Below, piece after piece: positions 25,527 through 34,360 of a DNA stretch of 64,000 nucleotides. The first letter of the stretch is position 1. Every line of letters starts with the position of its first letter. Below the pieces are notes generated by a model. That model was given only the letters and a program-made list of their open reading frames with translations, did no database searches and was not told the DNA's origin. The position numbers and the translations under genes are program-made. Source of the DNA: Neobacillus pocheonensis (GTDB lineage: Bacteria; Bacillota; Bacilli; Bacillales; Cytobacillaceae); contig JAMQCR010000002.1 of assembly GCA_023702235.1 (NCBI GenBank), forward strand, positions 682,001 through 746,000. Direction: 5' to 3'.

Positions 25527-25858
25527 GATTAGTAAAGACGCAAAGAAAGACAGTTACTGATACCACTCAAATTACGGAAAAACAGCCTTATCGCTAATGG
25601 ACAAGGCTGTTACTCTCATACCAATTCAATTTTCGCCACAGCCTCACAATGTGCAGAGTGTATGTGGCAACACAAGGGTGCTGGTGGGTTTATTACATTC
25701 TTGAGACCTTTTTCTTTCAGAAAACAGACTTTATCAAAACAAAAGTTGCCGGCTGCAAAGGAACTTGAAACTGAATAAAATAAGTACACATGAGTTGATG
25801 TGATTCATTTTTTCTCTAACTTTTTGAGAGTTACATCATTTCACTGTCCCCCGTCCCA
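25527..25858. other. Gap with a hairpin; possible minus-strand coding scrap
   Basis: AACAGCCTT (25581-25589) pairs with AAGGCTGTT (25603-25611) as a terminator-like hairpin. On the minus strand 25610-25730 reads as a Cys/His-rich protein end (CCHIHSAHCEAVAKIELV) with no start, possibly another gene scrap. Confidence 0.35.
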
Positions 25859-26405
25859 TCAACATTCTTTTCCAAAGTTATCAAGCAATGCACGCACTTC
25901 ATCTGTTGATTTCGTGTTCATCAATTGATTTCTTAATTCACCAGCTCCACGGAATCCTTTGACATAAATTTTAAAAAAGCGATGAAGCCCTGTGATTGAA
26001 CGTGGCAGTGCTTCCGCATATTGATCTTGAAGATCAAGCTGCAGTCTTAAAAGATCAAGGTATTCTTTACTGCTATGCTCTTTTGGCTCTTTTTCAAAAG
26101 CAAAAGGATTTTTAAAAATACCTCGCCCGATCATAACGCCATCAATACCATATTGTTCAGCAAGCTGCAGCCCAGTTTGACGGTCAGGAATGTCTCCATT
26201 GATTGTTAGTAGCGTATTTGGTGCGATACGGTCACGTAATTTTTTGATTTCCGGAATTAGCTCCCAATGCGCATCTACTTGGCTCATTTCCTTTCTTGTA
26301 CGTAAATGAATAGAAAGGTTCGCAATATCCTGTTTTAAAATATGCGTTAGCCACTCCTCCCACTCATTTACATCCTTATAGCCAAGTCGTGTTGAGTACG
26401 GCATT
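25859..26405 (-). pseudogene. 3' two-thirds fragment of a tRNA-dihydrouridine synthase gene
   Basis: From STRLGYKDVNEWEEW onward the frame matches the second half of the Dus FMN barrel and its helical tail: LTINGDIPDRQTGLQLAEQYG, DGVMIGRGIFKNPFAF, then the C-terminal tRNA-binding helices. The first half, with the FMN-binding start and the catalytic cysteine, is gone; upstream of about 26405 the sequence belongs to the group II intron DNA. Dus enzymes reduce uridines in tRNA with FMN/NADPH. This copy lacks the active site. Confidence 0.8.
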
Positions 26406-28285
26406 ACGATATGCTGAGTATTATAATATGCAAAATACATTCGATTATCTTTACGGTTGCAGCAAGAATAATAGAACTAAAGGAATTGGACTGTATGAGC
26501 ATATTATTTCGAAAGACAACATCCTATTGGCATATAGGATGATTAAGGCAAACACAGGCTCAAAAACAGCTGGAACTGATGGCTTGACAATTGACCAATA
26601 TAAAATGGAAAACGTTGATTCCTTCATCAAAGATATAAGAAACACTCTGATGAATTATAAACCTCAATCAGTAAGAAGAGTAGAAATACGAAAACAGAAT
26701 GGAAAGACACGTCCTTTAGGTATTCCTACTATGAGGGATAGGTTGATTCAACAAATGTTCAAACAAATTTTGGAACCAATATGTGAAGCTAATTTCTACA
26801 ACCATTCGTATGGATTTAGAACTAATAGGTCTACTCACCATGCAATGGCCAGATGTCAGTACTTAATCAATTTTACAAATAACCATCATGTAGTAGATAT
26901 AGATATTCGCGGATTCTTTGATAATGTAAACCATAACAAATTATTGAAACAACTATACAATATTGGTGTAACTGATAAACGAGTTCTAACGATAATAAGA
27001 AAAATGCTTAAAGCACCAATAATGGGTATAGGAATACCAACCAAAGGAACACCTCAAGGTGGTATTTTGTCACCTTTATTATCTAATGTTGTACTTAATG
27101 ATTTAGACTGGTGGATATCCAATCAATGGGAAAATATGGAGACGAAATTCAAATACCAACAAAATGGTCATAAAATAAGAACTCTGAAACAAACTAAACT
27201 AAAAGAAATGTACATTGTAAGGTATGCTGATGATTTTAAAGTTTTCACAAGCTCTCATAAATCAGCAATAAAGATTTATCATGCTGTAAGAGGATATTTA
27301 AAGAATCAATTGAACCTTGATATATCATGTGAGAAATCGACAATTACAAATTTAAGAAGAAAAGCTTCGGAATTTCTTGGTTTTTCTCTTAAAGCTGTGA
27401 TGAAGCGAAATAAATTTGTAGCTAACACGCATGTGTCGGAAAAGAAACTGAAAAGCATCATAAATGAAACAAGGCAACTAATTCGCAAAATCCAAAAGAA
27501 TCCGATACGAAAAATTATTGACCAATATAACGCTTCTATTCTCGGTAGAAAAAACTACTATAAGATTGCAACACATGTAAGTATTGACTTTAAGGAAATT
27601 GCCTATCGTCTTTCTCGAAACCTATACAATCGTTTGAAATCAATTGGAAAATACGGAATACCTATTAAACCATCTGAAACATATAAAAACTTTCACAAGA
27701 ATAATTACAAAACGTTCGAGATTGCTGGTATTCACTTATTTCCAATTGCAGATATTAATACAACTAATGCTATTAATTTTAGTCAGGATATATGTAACTA
27801 TACTAAGGAAGGTAGAATTAAACTCCACAAGAACATCAAAGCAGTTATTGCACTGGAAATCAATAAAATGTTGAAAACATCTTACGATAAGAACAACTTA
27901 GAATACGCAGATAATAGGATTTCCAGATATTCTATGCAATTGGGCAAATGTGCAGTTACAAGTGAATTCTTAACAGCAAATGATGTACATTGCCACCACA
28001 GATTGCCTAAAGAATTGGGCGGAACAGACGAGTTTAGTAACCTTAGAATTGTTCATAAATATGTTCATAGATTAATTCATGCAAAGAAAGAACAAACGAT
28101 TGATTATTATAGGAACATTCTTCAATTGGATGGAAAACAATTGAAGAAACTAAACGCGTTTCGTAAAGTTTGTAATTTAGTTGCTTTAGTCTAAAAGAAT
28201 AAGATGGACCGCCGTATGCGTTGAAAGGCGCTCGTACGGTGCGGCGCAGGGGAAAAGACGGAGATTACATCAAAATCTTACCTAT
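26406..28285 (+). mobile_element. Group II intron, 5'-truncated
   Basis: The intron carries its reverse transcriptase gene (26428-28194) and at the 3' end a typical domain V: GCCGTATGCG-TTGAAA-GGCGCTCGTACGGT at about 28211-28241, followed by domain VI ending near TTACCTAT (about 28285). However only about 20 bases precede the reverse transcriptase start, so domains I-III of the ribozyme are absent and the left side is joined straight to a dus fragment. It cannot self-splice or retrohome by itself. The 3' flank is copy B of the zinc-ribbon gene repeat, which marks the original exon. Confidence 0.8.
26428..28194 (+). CDS. ltrA: Group II intron reverse transcriptase/maturase with HNH endonuclease
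   Basis: 588 residues from ATG 26428. Reverse transcriptase blocks in order: TAGTDGLTIDQY, KTRPLGIPTMRDRL, YGFRTNRSTHHA, VDIDIRGFFDNV, GTPQGGILSPLLSNV and the catalytic YADD at 266-269. The thumb/maturase X domain follows (EFLGFSLK...), then a C-terminal HNH nuclease with H521-C-H-H around CHHRLPKELGG and IVHKYVHRLIH. The protein is intact although its ribozyme is truncated. It normally serves as maturase and target-primed reverse transcriptase; here it could act only on related introns elsewhere. Confidence 0.93.
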   Translation: MQNTFDYLYGCSKNNRTKGIGLYEHIISKDNILLAYRMIKANTGSKTAGTDGLTIDQYKMENVDSFIKDIRNTLMNYKPQSVRRVEIRKQNGKTRPLGIPTMRDRLIQQMFKQILEPICEANFYNHSYGFRTNRSTHHAMARCQYLINFTNNHHVVDIDIRGFFDNVNHNKLLKQLYNIGVTDKRVLTIIRKMLKAPIMGIGIPTKGTPQGGILSPLLSNVVLNDLDWWISNQWENMETKFKYQQNGHKIRTLKQTKLKEMYIVRYADDFKVFTSSHKSAIKIYHAVRGYLKNQLNLDISCEKSTITNLRRKASEFLGFSLKAVMKRNKFVANTHVSEKKLKSIINETRQLIRKIQKNPIRKIIDQYNASILGRKNYYKIATHVSIDFKEIAYRLSRNLYNRLKSIGKYGIPIKPSETYKNFHKNNYKTFEIAGIHLFPIADINTTNAINFSQDICNYTKEGRIKLHKNIKAVIALEINKMLKTSYDKNNLEYADNRISRYSMQLGKCAVTSEFLTANDVHCHHRLPKELGGTDEFSNLRIVHKYVHRLIHAKKEQTIDYYRNILQLDGKQLKKLNAFRKVCNLVALV

Positions 28286-28291
28286 TGCGTT

Positions 28292-28710
28292 AAGCTGAAA
28301 AGGAATCAGGCCAGGATTACATGTACTAAACAAAAAAGGCATTTATTGTGGAAAATATTATTCGGTCGCGGATAGGATATGTTCCAGCACGTATTACGGA
28401 AAAGTTTCTAGCGAATTATCTAGAAAACATCAAAAATGACAAAAAAGGCCTAATGATAATTCGGACAAAGAGGCAGAGCACCTGATTGAATCCTCTTAAA
28501 TTACTTATATAGAGTTCGTATAGGGAATACTGTGTATTTAGGTATTGTTGTGGGTTTCAAATTAAGTTTGATAATTTATAAAAAGTCTAATCTTTATAAT
28601 AAAGATTGATAATTTGGAATGAAGTTTGATTAAAATTCTGTATTAAAACAGGACTTTTCTTTTTTGCTCTTGTTGATGTTGGCAAATCCCTGTAATTTTA
28701 TTCTACTAAA
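28292..28710 (+). repeat. Long direct repeat, copy B; 3' remnant of the zinc-ribbon gene
   Basis: About 419 bp matching 9879-10247. The coding part has a TAA directly after DYMY (copy A reads DYMYF) and other changes. Two insertions are present: about 12 bp (CTCTTAAATTAC region, 28492-28503) and about 36 bp containing AATCTTTATAATAAAGATT, itself a small palindrome. It begins seven bases after the likely intron 3' end, which suggests the intron lived in another copy of this gene. Confidence 0.85.
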
Positions 28711-28886
28711 GGGCAGATTGTTGAGGAACGTCCATAATTTGATGAATTTAATTGAAAATTTAAAATCTCTTGTAATCAAGATGAGAAAAGGAAAAATTTA
28801 TTTGATTATTATTGATTATGATAATATAATTATTATCAAGAATGATATTATTTTTAATATTTAAAGTAAAGAGTGTGGTGATTTAT
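28711..28886. promoter_or_regulatory. Upstream region of the HTH/YhfC-like operon
   Basis: AT-rich, with TTATTGATTATGATAATATAATTATTATC, a dyad-like stretch near 28811-28838 that could be an operator or carry the -10 element. A frame running upstream to 28842 uses an ATG inside this region but GTG 28887 fits the protein start better. Confidence 0.4.
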
Positions 28887-29429
28887 GTGAAAAAGGAGTC
28901 CAAAGCGGATTTGATGCTTCACCCCGTAAGATTTCGAATTGTCCAGTGCTTACTTGGGGGGAAAGAGAGAACAGTTCAAGAGATAAGCTCGGATTTATCG
29001 GATATCCCTCAAGCCACTCTTTATCGTCAAATCAATAAACTCATTGACGGTGGGCTGATAAATGTAGTGGATCAGCGCCAGGTACGGGGAACTGTAGAGA
29101 AGACACTTGCACTGCACAGTACGATGGCAATATCGAAAGAAGACCTTGAAATCATGTCCAGAGATGAACACATGCATACATTTTTGATGTTCGTCGCATC
29201 ACTTGTCGACGATTACGACCGGTACCTACAAAAGGAAGAAATTAATCTACTTGAAGATGGGGTAAGCTTTCGAAAAGCGACGTTGTATCTTTCGGATGAT
29301 GAGTTCGTAGCAATTATTAAGACCATCCGGGAGGCAATTGAATCAGCTGTGTCAAATCAACCGAGTGATAGACGTCGAAGAAGGATTTTTACAAACATTA
29401 TTATGCCCGATGGGGAAGAGGGAAAGTGA
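28887..29429 (+). CDS. ArsR-like helix-turn-helix regulator
   Basis: 180 residues from GTG 28887. The N-terminal winged HTH (about 5-85: HPVRFRIVQCLLGGKERTVQEISSDL... ATLYRQINKLIDGGLINVV) is of the HTH_20/ArsR type. The remaining 95 residues are helical, with a central HTFLMFVASLVDDYDRYLQ segment of the kind that acts as a dimer or ligand domain. It has no metal-cysteine motif. It overlaps the next gene, so it likely controls the two membrane protein genes behind it. The start is uncertain (a longer frame exists), the family is not. Confidence 0.8.
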   Translation: MKKESKADLMLHPVRFRIVQCLLGGKERTVQEISSDLSDIPQATLYRQINKLIDGGLINVVDQRQVRGTVEKTLALHSTMAISKEDLEIMSRDEHMHTFLMFVASLVDDYDRYLQKEEINLLEDGVSFRKATLYLSDDEFVAIIKTIREAIESAVSNQPSDRRRRRIFTNIIMPDGEEGK

Positions 29430-29434
29430 GTGTC

Positions 29435-30094
29435 ATGATGAAGGCAATTCTTGCGAGCCCGGTTTATCTCCTAGTTAGTGTGTTATTCTGGCTTTTCTTT
29501 TGGAAATTTGGTCATCCCATGCTGTGGGCTGCATTTGGTTTGGGTGTGCTTGGTTGGTGGATTGCGTATTTACTACGTGCACCCATTAGTCTTGTTTTGA
29601 TAAAAATAGCACATGAGAAACAACCAAAAGGTATCGTATATTTTTCAGGATTATTAGAGGAAAGCGTTCGACTGATCGTGCTTAAAATGACGGGAACCTC
29701 CTTTCAACAGGCAATCTCTGTTGGGCAAGGTTGGGCATTCATTGAGGTATTATTCGCTATCGTAAACCTATTAGCACTAACCAACCTTAACAATAAATCG
29801 GATGAGAAATCATTGCAAGCCAAAGAAATGTTAAGTGACGCCGGCATTAAACTGGACGGAAGTCCATTTTGGGGAGCGCTGGAACGCGTCTTTGCGAGTG
29901 GGTTCCATATTGGTAGTACATTGTTAATCGCAAGGAATCCGTGGATGATTCTTGCGATGATACCTGTGCATACCGCGTATAATGTCATGGCGACACGATT
30001 ATTGCTTAAAAGGTCTATTGTTACAACGGAACTGGTGGGCGCTCTCTTTGGAAGTGTAGTTTTTATCGTAGGGCTATTCGTTTACTTCGTTTAG
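29435..30094 (+). CDS. YhfC/CPBP-like polytopic membrane protein, putative intramembrane metalloprotease homologue
   Basis: 219 residues from ATG 29435 (AGGGAAAG upstream; a GTG at 29426 is the alternative). About seven helices. Motifs expected of the ABI/CPBP/YhfC glutamic-type membrane peptidase clan can be placed: EESVR in GLLEESVRLIV (about 75-79), the GQGWAFIEV segment and a late HTAYN in PVHTAYNVMATR. The His/Glu positions are fewer than in the next protein, so it may be a degenerate partner rather than an enzyme. It is translationally linked to the regulator before it. Confidence 0.65.
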   Translation: MMKAILASPVYLLVSVLFWLFFWKFGHPMLWAAFGLGVLGWWIAYLLRAPISLVLIKIAHEKQPKGIVYFSGLLEESVRLIVLKMTGTSFQQAISVGQGWAFIEVLFAIVNLLALTNLNNKSDEKSLQAKEMLSDAGIKLDGSPFWGALERVFASGFHIGSTLLIARNPWMILAMIPVHTAYNVMATRLLLKRSIVTTELVGALFGSVVFIVGLFVYFV

Positions 30095-30119
30095 AACGCA
30101 ATTCGAAAGGGGGATGTAA

Positions 30120-30881
30120 ATGAGTTTTTTTGCAATGGTTTGTAGTGGTTTAGAAGGTTTGATTCCGATCCTCGCAGTTGTTTTTTTAGTTATCCTTATG
30201 ACTAAAAAAAAATCCTTTTCGTTTAAACCTTTTGGGGTGGGAATCTTAGTTTTTGTGGTATTTGCAAAGGCACTGGAATCCATCCTCCACCTCATTGTAT
30301 TAGTGGGTAATCACACTACCAGTGCTTATTTTGGTAAGCACCCGTTTGTATTTGCGTTATATGCCGCCTTGGCGGCTGGTATATTTGAAGAAGTGGGGCG
30401 ATACTTTGCCTTCAGAATTATGTTAAAACGCTTCCGTCAGTGGAAAGATGGGATATCGTATGGATTGGGGCATGGTGGTATTGAAGCGCTGTTGATAGGA
30501 ACTGTTGCTTCAATAGAGGCAATTGTTTTTGGTGTGCTTGTAAACAGTGGTAAATTTCCAAGGGATATACCAGCGACAGTATCAAGCCAGATCTTGATAC
30601 TGGTACATCAGCCTGGGTATTTCTTCCTGATTGGGATGATGGAACGGTTAATGGCAATCTGTATTCAAATAGCTCTTTCTCTGATTGTTCTTTACTGCGT
30701 TCGAAAACGGAAAATCGTTTTCTTATTCTTGTCAATTGGTCTTCACACTGTTACTGATTTTGTGCCCGCACTCTATCAAGCACACGTGGCCAACCTTTTG
30801 GGAGTTGAAGGCACATTACTCATTCTAAGCATCCTATCTATCCTTTTCATTGTAAGAAGCAAAAGGTTTTATCTTAATTGA
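30120..30881 (+). CDS. YhfC family intramembrane metalloprotease (DUF2324)
   Basis: 253 residues, eight or so helices. The family pattern is clear: FEEVGRYFAFR (E90/E91, R94), then YGLGHGGIEALL with H118 and E122, and LHTVTDFVPALY near 213-224. These residues form the putative metal/active site in the YhfC (PF10086) and CPBP/PrsW-like clan. ATG follows AAAGGGGGA. The substrate is unknown; clan members process membrane-bound anti-sigma factors or peptides. It stands third in an operon with an HTH regulator and a related membrane protein. Confidence 0.8.
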   Translation: MSFFAMVCSGLEGLIPILAVVFLVILMTKKKSFSFKPFGVGILVFVVFAKALESILHLIVLVGNHTTSAYFGKHPFVFALYAALAAGIFEEVGRYFAFRIMLKRFRQWKDGISYGLGHGGIEALLIGTVASIEAIVFGVLVNSGKFPRDIPATVSSQILILVHQPGYFFLIGMMERLMAICIQIALSLIVLYCVRKRKIVFLFLSIGLHTVTDFVPALYQAHVANLLGVEGTLLILSILSILFIVRSKRFYLN

Positions 30882-30914
30882 GGGGGATTCAATATCATTA
30901 ACGGTTTACTATAT

Positions 30915-30950
30915 CATTGATCTTCCACAATCGGGCGCGAGAATTGAATA
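30915..30950 (+). repeat. Dispersed GGGCGC-core repeat copy
   Basis: TTGATCTTCCACAATCGGGCGCGAGAATTGAATAA; the right arm is partly degenerate. Confidence 0.65.
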
Positions 30951-30991
30951 AAACGAGAGCACATATTATATATGACTAATATGTGTTCTCC

Positions 30992-31290
30992 TTATTTTTT
31001 AAGGATTTTTATAATTTAGGTCTTGATAAAGTAATTAATTATCAATATGATAATGTCTATATATCAGGCTTAAGGAAAGATGAATTTGGATTACTCCTTA
31101 ACTTTGAAAATGGTAAATACGCTGGATTAATGGAGTTTATGCCTACATCTAATCGTAAGGAGTTCTATACACAGTATAGAATGATAAGTTTGTTTATCTT
31201 GATCCTAAATTAAAACTAAATGTAAAATATCGGAATCTAACGAAAAAGGGACTCCTTAGAATCCCTTCCTTTGTAGAGTGGGCTAATTAG
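30992..31290 (+). pseudogene. 3' fragment of an ATP-dependent DNA ligase gene, frameshifted
   Basis: The first frame reads GLDKVINYQYDNVYISGLRKDEFGLLLNFENGKYAGLMEFM, and after a shift near 31178 the next frame reads DKFVYLDPKLKLNVKYRNLTKKGLLRIPSFVEW before TAG 31288-31290. This is the OB-fold end of ATP-dependent DNA ligases (VKYR.LT..GLLR.P.F motif; compare YoqV-type ligases of Bacillus prophages). The nucleotidyltransferase domain is missing. It is probably a prophage or plasmid relic. Confidence 0.6.
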
Positions 31291-31340
31291 CTCGCTCTTT
31301 TTTGATAATTTTCGTCAATTATAGAATACTTTTTTCGTGG

Positions 31341-31366
31341 GAATATTGTTATGATTAACAATATTC
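31341..31366. promoter_or_regulatory. Perfect 10-bp inverted repeat upstream of the kinase gene
   Basis: GAATATTGTT-ATGATT-AACAATATTC. It lies about 95 bp upstream of the kinase ATG in an AT-rich promoter region and looks like an operator for a dimeric regulator. Confidence 0.5.
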
Positions 31367-31461
31367 TATATGTTAATACTACCTTTCCTAAATTCCAAAT
31401 TGGTTGATTACTATGTAACTTATTAATCCATTAGAAAATAATACATTGTAGAGGATTCCAA

Positions 31462-32712
31462 ATGACAAGCACTTCACATTTTCTTGTAAATCTCGTAGGC
31501 ATTCTTATTTTATTAGTTATAGTTCAATTTTGGTTGAACAGACTTCACCAGAATCAAATTGTTACCGAAATAGTTATGGGTTTCTCTCTTTCTGCAACCG
31601 TTGTACTTTGTATGCTGTATCCATTTCAAATTAATGACGGAATAACTTTTAACTTACGCTTTATTCCATTTGTACTAGGTTGCTTGTATTCACATAAGAT
31701 AACCAGCATGTGGCTTACCTTTTTAATTATCTGTTTACGACTTATGCATGGATTAGAAGTTTCGTGGTTTCCCTGTGTAAGCCTTCTTATTTTTTTTCTA
31801 ATTACTACTAAACTTAAACCTTTTTATAATAATTTACCAATGGTAAAAAAGATTATCTTTTCAGGTGTTTTAATGTTATTTATGTCTATTTGGATAATTG
31901 TGGGGGATAAACTTTTATTTCATGTCCCGATTACAATTGAGTTATTTTTTTCTTATAGTGTATTTCAATCATTTGGCATTCTTTTAGTTGTTTATATTAT
32001 GGAATCTAATAAAGAAAAACAATCGCTTCTCGACAAAATTATCCGAATGGAGAAAGTAGAAGTGGTTAGTCATTTGGCAGCAAGTATTTCTCATGAAGTC
32101 CGAAATCCATTGACTACTACACGTGGATTTTTACAGTTACTAAATGAATCCAAAGCAATTCCTGAAGTTGAGAAAAGTTACTTAACAGTTGCCATGCAGG
32201 AACTGGATCAGGCGGAAAGGATCATACGGGATTACCTTACTTTTGCAAAACCTGCCCCAGAAGAAATTGAAAGCCTAAATTTAAAAAAGGAAATCGAGAG
32301 AACAATAAATATCATTGTACCTTTAGCCAACATGAACATTGTGGAATTATCGTCAGAGTTAGAATCTTGCTACATTAAAGGAAATGCAGGATTGTTTCAA
32401 CAAGGGCTTGTAAACCTTTTGAAAAATGGTATTGAAGCAATGCCTTCTGGTGGTACTCTTTCAATTGTAGGGACTGTAGAGAAAACTCTTGCTAAAGTTT
32501 CTATAACTGATAATGGGGTTGGGATGACTGATTTGCAAATAAAACGTCTAGGAGAGCCTTATTTTTCAACAAAAGAAATAAGAGGTACTGGACTTGGAAT
32601 GATGGTTGCATTTCGTATTATCGAAAGCATGAATGGAACAATTAAGGTTGAAAGTGAACCTGGAAAAGGGACAAGGATTACACTTAGTTTTCCACTTAAC
32701 ACCTCGGGATAG
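31462..32712 (+). CDS. KinB-like sporulation sensor histidine kinase
   Basis: 416 residues. An N-terminal set of about six membrane helices (5TM-5TMR_LYT type, residues 5-180) is followed by HisKA with the phospho-acceptor H211 in ASISHEVRNPLTT, then HATPase_c with N box LLKNGIEAM, G1 DNGVGM, F box PYFSTK and G2 GTGLGMMV. This is the layout of KinB of B. subtilis, which phosphorylates Spo0F at the entry to sporulation. No response regulator gene is adjacent, as expected for an orphan phosphorelay kinase. There is no KapB-like gene next to it. Confidence 0.88.
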   Translation: MTSTSHFLVNLVGILILLVIVQFWLNRLHQNQIVTEIVMGFSLSATVVLCMLYPFQINDGITFNLRFIPFVLGCLYSHKITSMWLTFLIICLRLMHGLEVSWFPCVSLLIFFLITTKLKPFYNNLPMVKKIIFSGVLMLFMSIWIIVGDKLLFHVPITIELFFSYSVFQSFGILLVVYIMESNKEKQSLLDKIIRMEKVEVVSHLAASISHEVRNPLTTTRGFLQLLNESKAIPEVEKSYLTVAMQELDQAERIIRDYLTFAKPAPEEIESLNLKKEIERTINIIVPLANMNIVELSSELESCYIKGNAGLFQQGLVNLLKNGIEAMPSGGTLSIVGTVEKTLAKVSITDNGVGMTDLQIKRLGEPYFSTKEIRGTGLGMMVAFRIIESMNGTIKVESEPGKGTRITLSFPLNTSG

Positions 32713-32840
32713 TAAAGTAAATGTGTATACATGGATTTTAAACTAAATGATTAACCAATTTGTCTAAAAGTAAAATACAAAAACCTAACAATGTTAAAGA
32801 GTGAACTGTAACCCTTAATATGGACAGTTTAAAAAAGAGC

Positions 32841-33680
32841 CTATACAGCTAACAGATGATCTCGGTATTGAGCCGGGGTCATTTTATTTAATCCCCACTG
32901 ATAACGATGATTATTGTACTCCTCGATATATGAATCCACTAGATGTTTTAGTTCATTTAAACTATTACAATCTTTATAATCCACCTCATCTTTAAAATGA
33001 CCAAAGAAGGATTCCATTGGAGCGTTATCCCAACAATTTCCCTTACGGGACATTGATTGAGTAATACCCAATTTCTTTACTTTTTCTTGAAAGAGGGGAT
33101 GTGTATAATGAAACCCTTGATCTGAATGAAGGATTGCCTCAGGATGAAAACCTTCCTGCATAGCTTCATCAAGTCTTCTTAATGTTTTATAAACAATATC
33201 CATTTCCAGTGAAGAGGACAAATAATGGGCTAAAATTTCATTCGTACTGCCATCTTTAACACAGGATAAATACGCCTTTTGACCATTTGAATAATATAGA
33301 TATGTAATATCAGTTAATAACACTTTCCCAGGCTCTTCTTGATTAAATTCACGTTTTAAAAGGTTAGGGCATGTATGATGTTCTTGAGTAGCTTTAGCCA
33401 TTTTTTTATAAGGTTTTGCCTTTCTCACCTTGGCAATCAGTTGATATTTGCGCATTAACCTCCGAATTTTCTTATGATTCATTTCAACAAAATAATCATT
33501 TTCTAAGATCATTTTGATTTGTAGAGCGCCGACTTTCTCCTTCTTCTGTTGAAAGATAAACTGAATGAGTTCGATGTCTATTTCATCATCAAAATCTTTA
33601 CGCTGGCGAATAGGAGCTGACTTTAACCAAGCATAGTATCCACTTCTACAGACTCCAGCTATTTCACATAAATAACTCAC
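32841..33680 (-). CDS. IS3-family transposase OrfB (DDE integrase domain)
   Basis: 279 residues from GTG 33680, but the frame is open further upstream to the frameshift site (KTILTPSEKFQLIEH precedes VSYLCEI), so the working protein is an OrfAB fusion. HTH_21 region at the start, then the rve integrase core with D in VLLTDITYLY, D in ILHSDQGFHY and E in NAPMESFFGHFK, ending in the YNNHRYQWGLNKMTPAQYR tail. All catalytic residues are present. Confidence 0.93.
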   Translation of the reverse strand: MSYLCEIAGVCRSGYYAWLKSAPIRQRKDFDDEIDIELIQFIFQQKKEKVGALQIKMILENDYFVEMNHKKIRRLMRKYQLIAKVRKAKPYKKMAKATQEHHTCPNLLKREFNQEEPGKVLLTDITYLYYSNGQKAYLSCVKDGSTNEILAHYLSSSLEMDIVYKTLRRLDEAMQEGFHPEAILHSDQGFHYTHPLFQEKVKKLGITQSMSRKGNCWDNAPMESFFGHFKDEVDYKDCNSLNELKHLVDSYIEEYNNHRYQWGLNKMTPAQYRDHLLAV

Positions 33681-33742
33681 TTGGTTCTTTAATTGGTGTT
33701 GACGAATGGTGTGCTCAATGAGTTGAAATTTCTCTGATGGAG

Positions 33743-34174
33743 TTAATATCGTTTTTTCTTCAACGCCTGCCTCTCTAGTTCCTCTAGCTTTTTTAAGAAG
33801 TCATTCTCAGCCTCTAAAAATTTGATTCTGGCTTCAGCCTTTTTGAGTTTTTCTTCTACAGATAGTTCCTTTGAGGATGGTCGTCCACTAGCTGCCTTTC
33901 CCCTGCGTTCCGATTGAAGACCCTGTTCACCAAACTTCTCATAGGTTTCACGCCATCTTTGTAGACACCGTTTCGGCTGACTTTTACCAATCACTTCAAT
34001 GTTAAATCCACTTTCAATAAAAATCTGTGAAGGAACATTTCCACTTTGATATTCCATTACAGCCTTTACTTTAAAGTCGGGATGATAGGAAATAGCTCGT
34101 TCTGATACACGTAAGACGTTTGGGTTCTTTTCTAATTCTTTAATTTGATAATCGGTAAATAAATTCTTACTCAT
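33743..34174 (-). CDS. IS3-family transposase OrfA (helix-turn-helix)
   Basis: 143 residues. Two helix-turn-helix units (about 28-60 and 66-105: KPKRCLQRWRETYEKFGEQGL) and a C-terminal leucine-zipper helix (SVEEKLKKAEARIKFLEAEN), as in IS150 OrfA. It binds the terminal inverted repeats. It ends in KKKRY at the slippery A-run. Confidence 0.9.
   Translation of the reverse strand: MSKNLFTDYQIKELEKNPNVLRVSERAISYHPDFKVKAVMEYQSGNVPSQIFIESGFNIEVIGKSQPKRCLQRWRETYEKFGEQGLQSERRGKAASGRPSSKELSVEEKLKKAEARIKFLEAENDFLKKLEELERQALKKKRY
33752..33757 (-). promoter_or_regulatory. Programmed -1 frameshift site between orfA and orfB
   Basis: AAAAAAC on the minus strand. Slipping back one base moves ribosomes from the orfA end (KKKRY stop) into the open orfB frame (KTILTPSEK), the standard way IS3 elements make OrfAB. 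Confidence 0.75.
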
Positions 34175-34293
34175 GTAAATCCTCCGTCCACAATAATTCT
34201 TTTATTATAAACGGGTTTTCTTTCTGAAGACATAGAAAAACCCGAATAAGGGGCACTTTTTTAACTAGTGTCCATTATTCGGGTTATAGTTCA

Positions 34294-34360
34294 AATTGAG
34301 GAATTGGGCTTTTTTCGTTACTCCATAAATGCGCCCTTTAATTGAATAAACCACTACATA
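34294..34360 (-). repeat. Terminator-type dispersed repeat, truncated by the insertion sequence
   Basis: Read on the minus strand: TTCAATTAAAGGGCGCATTTATGGAGTAACG and then AAAAAAGCCCAATTCCTCAATT, after which the insertion sequence starts. The same order (GGGCGC core, GGAGTAAC, GCCYAATTTCTC hairpin) is complete near 6.9 and 36.5 kb. Confidence 0.6.

Larger units (their letters stand above)
32802..34293 (-). mobile_element. IS3-family (IS150 group) insertion sequence, about 1.49 kb
   Basis: Imperfect terminal inverted repeats: TGAACTGTAACCC... at 32802 and TGAACTATAACCC... read inward from 34293, both continuing into ATGGACA and a TTAAAAAAG segment. orfA and orfB lie on the minus strand with an A6 slippery site at their junction. 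No clear target duplication is seen (left flank AAAGAG, right flank AATTGAG). The right flank is a dispersed terminator repeat that was probably cut by the insertion. Confidence 0.85.
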
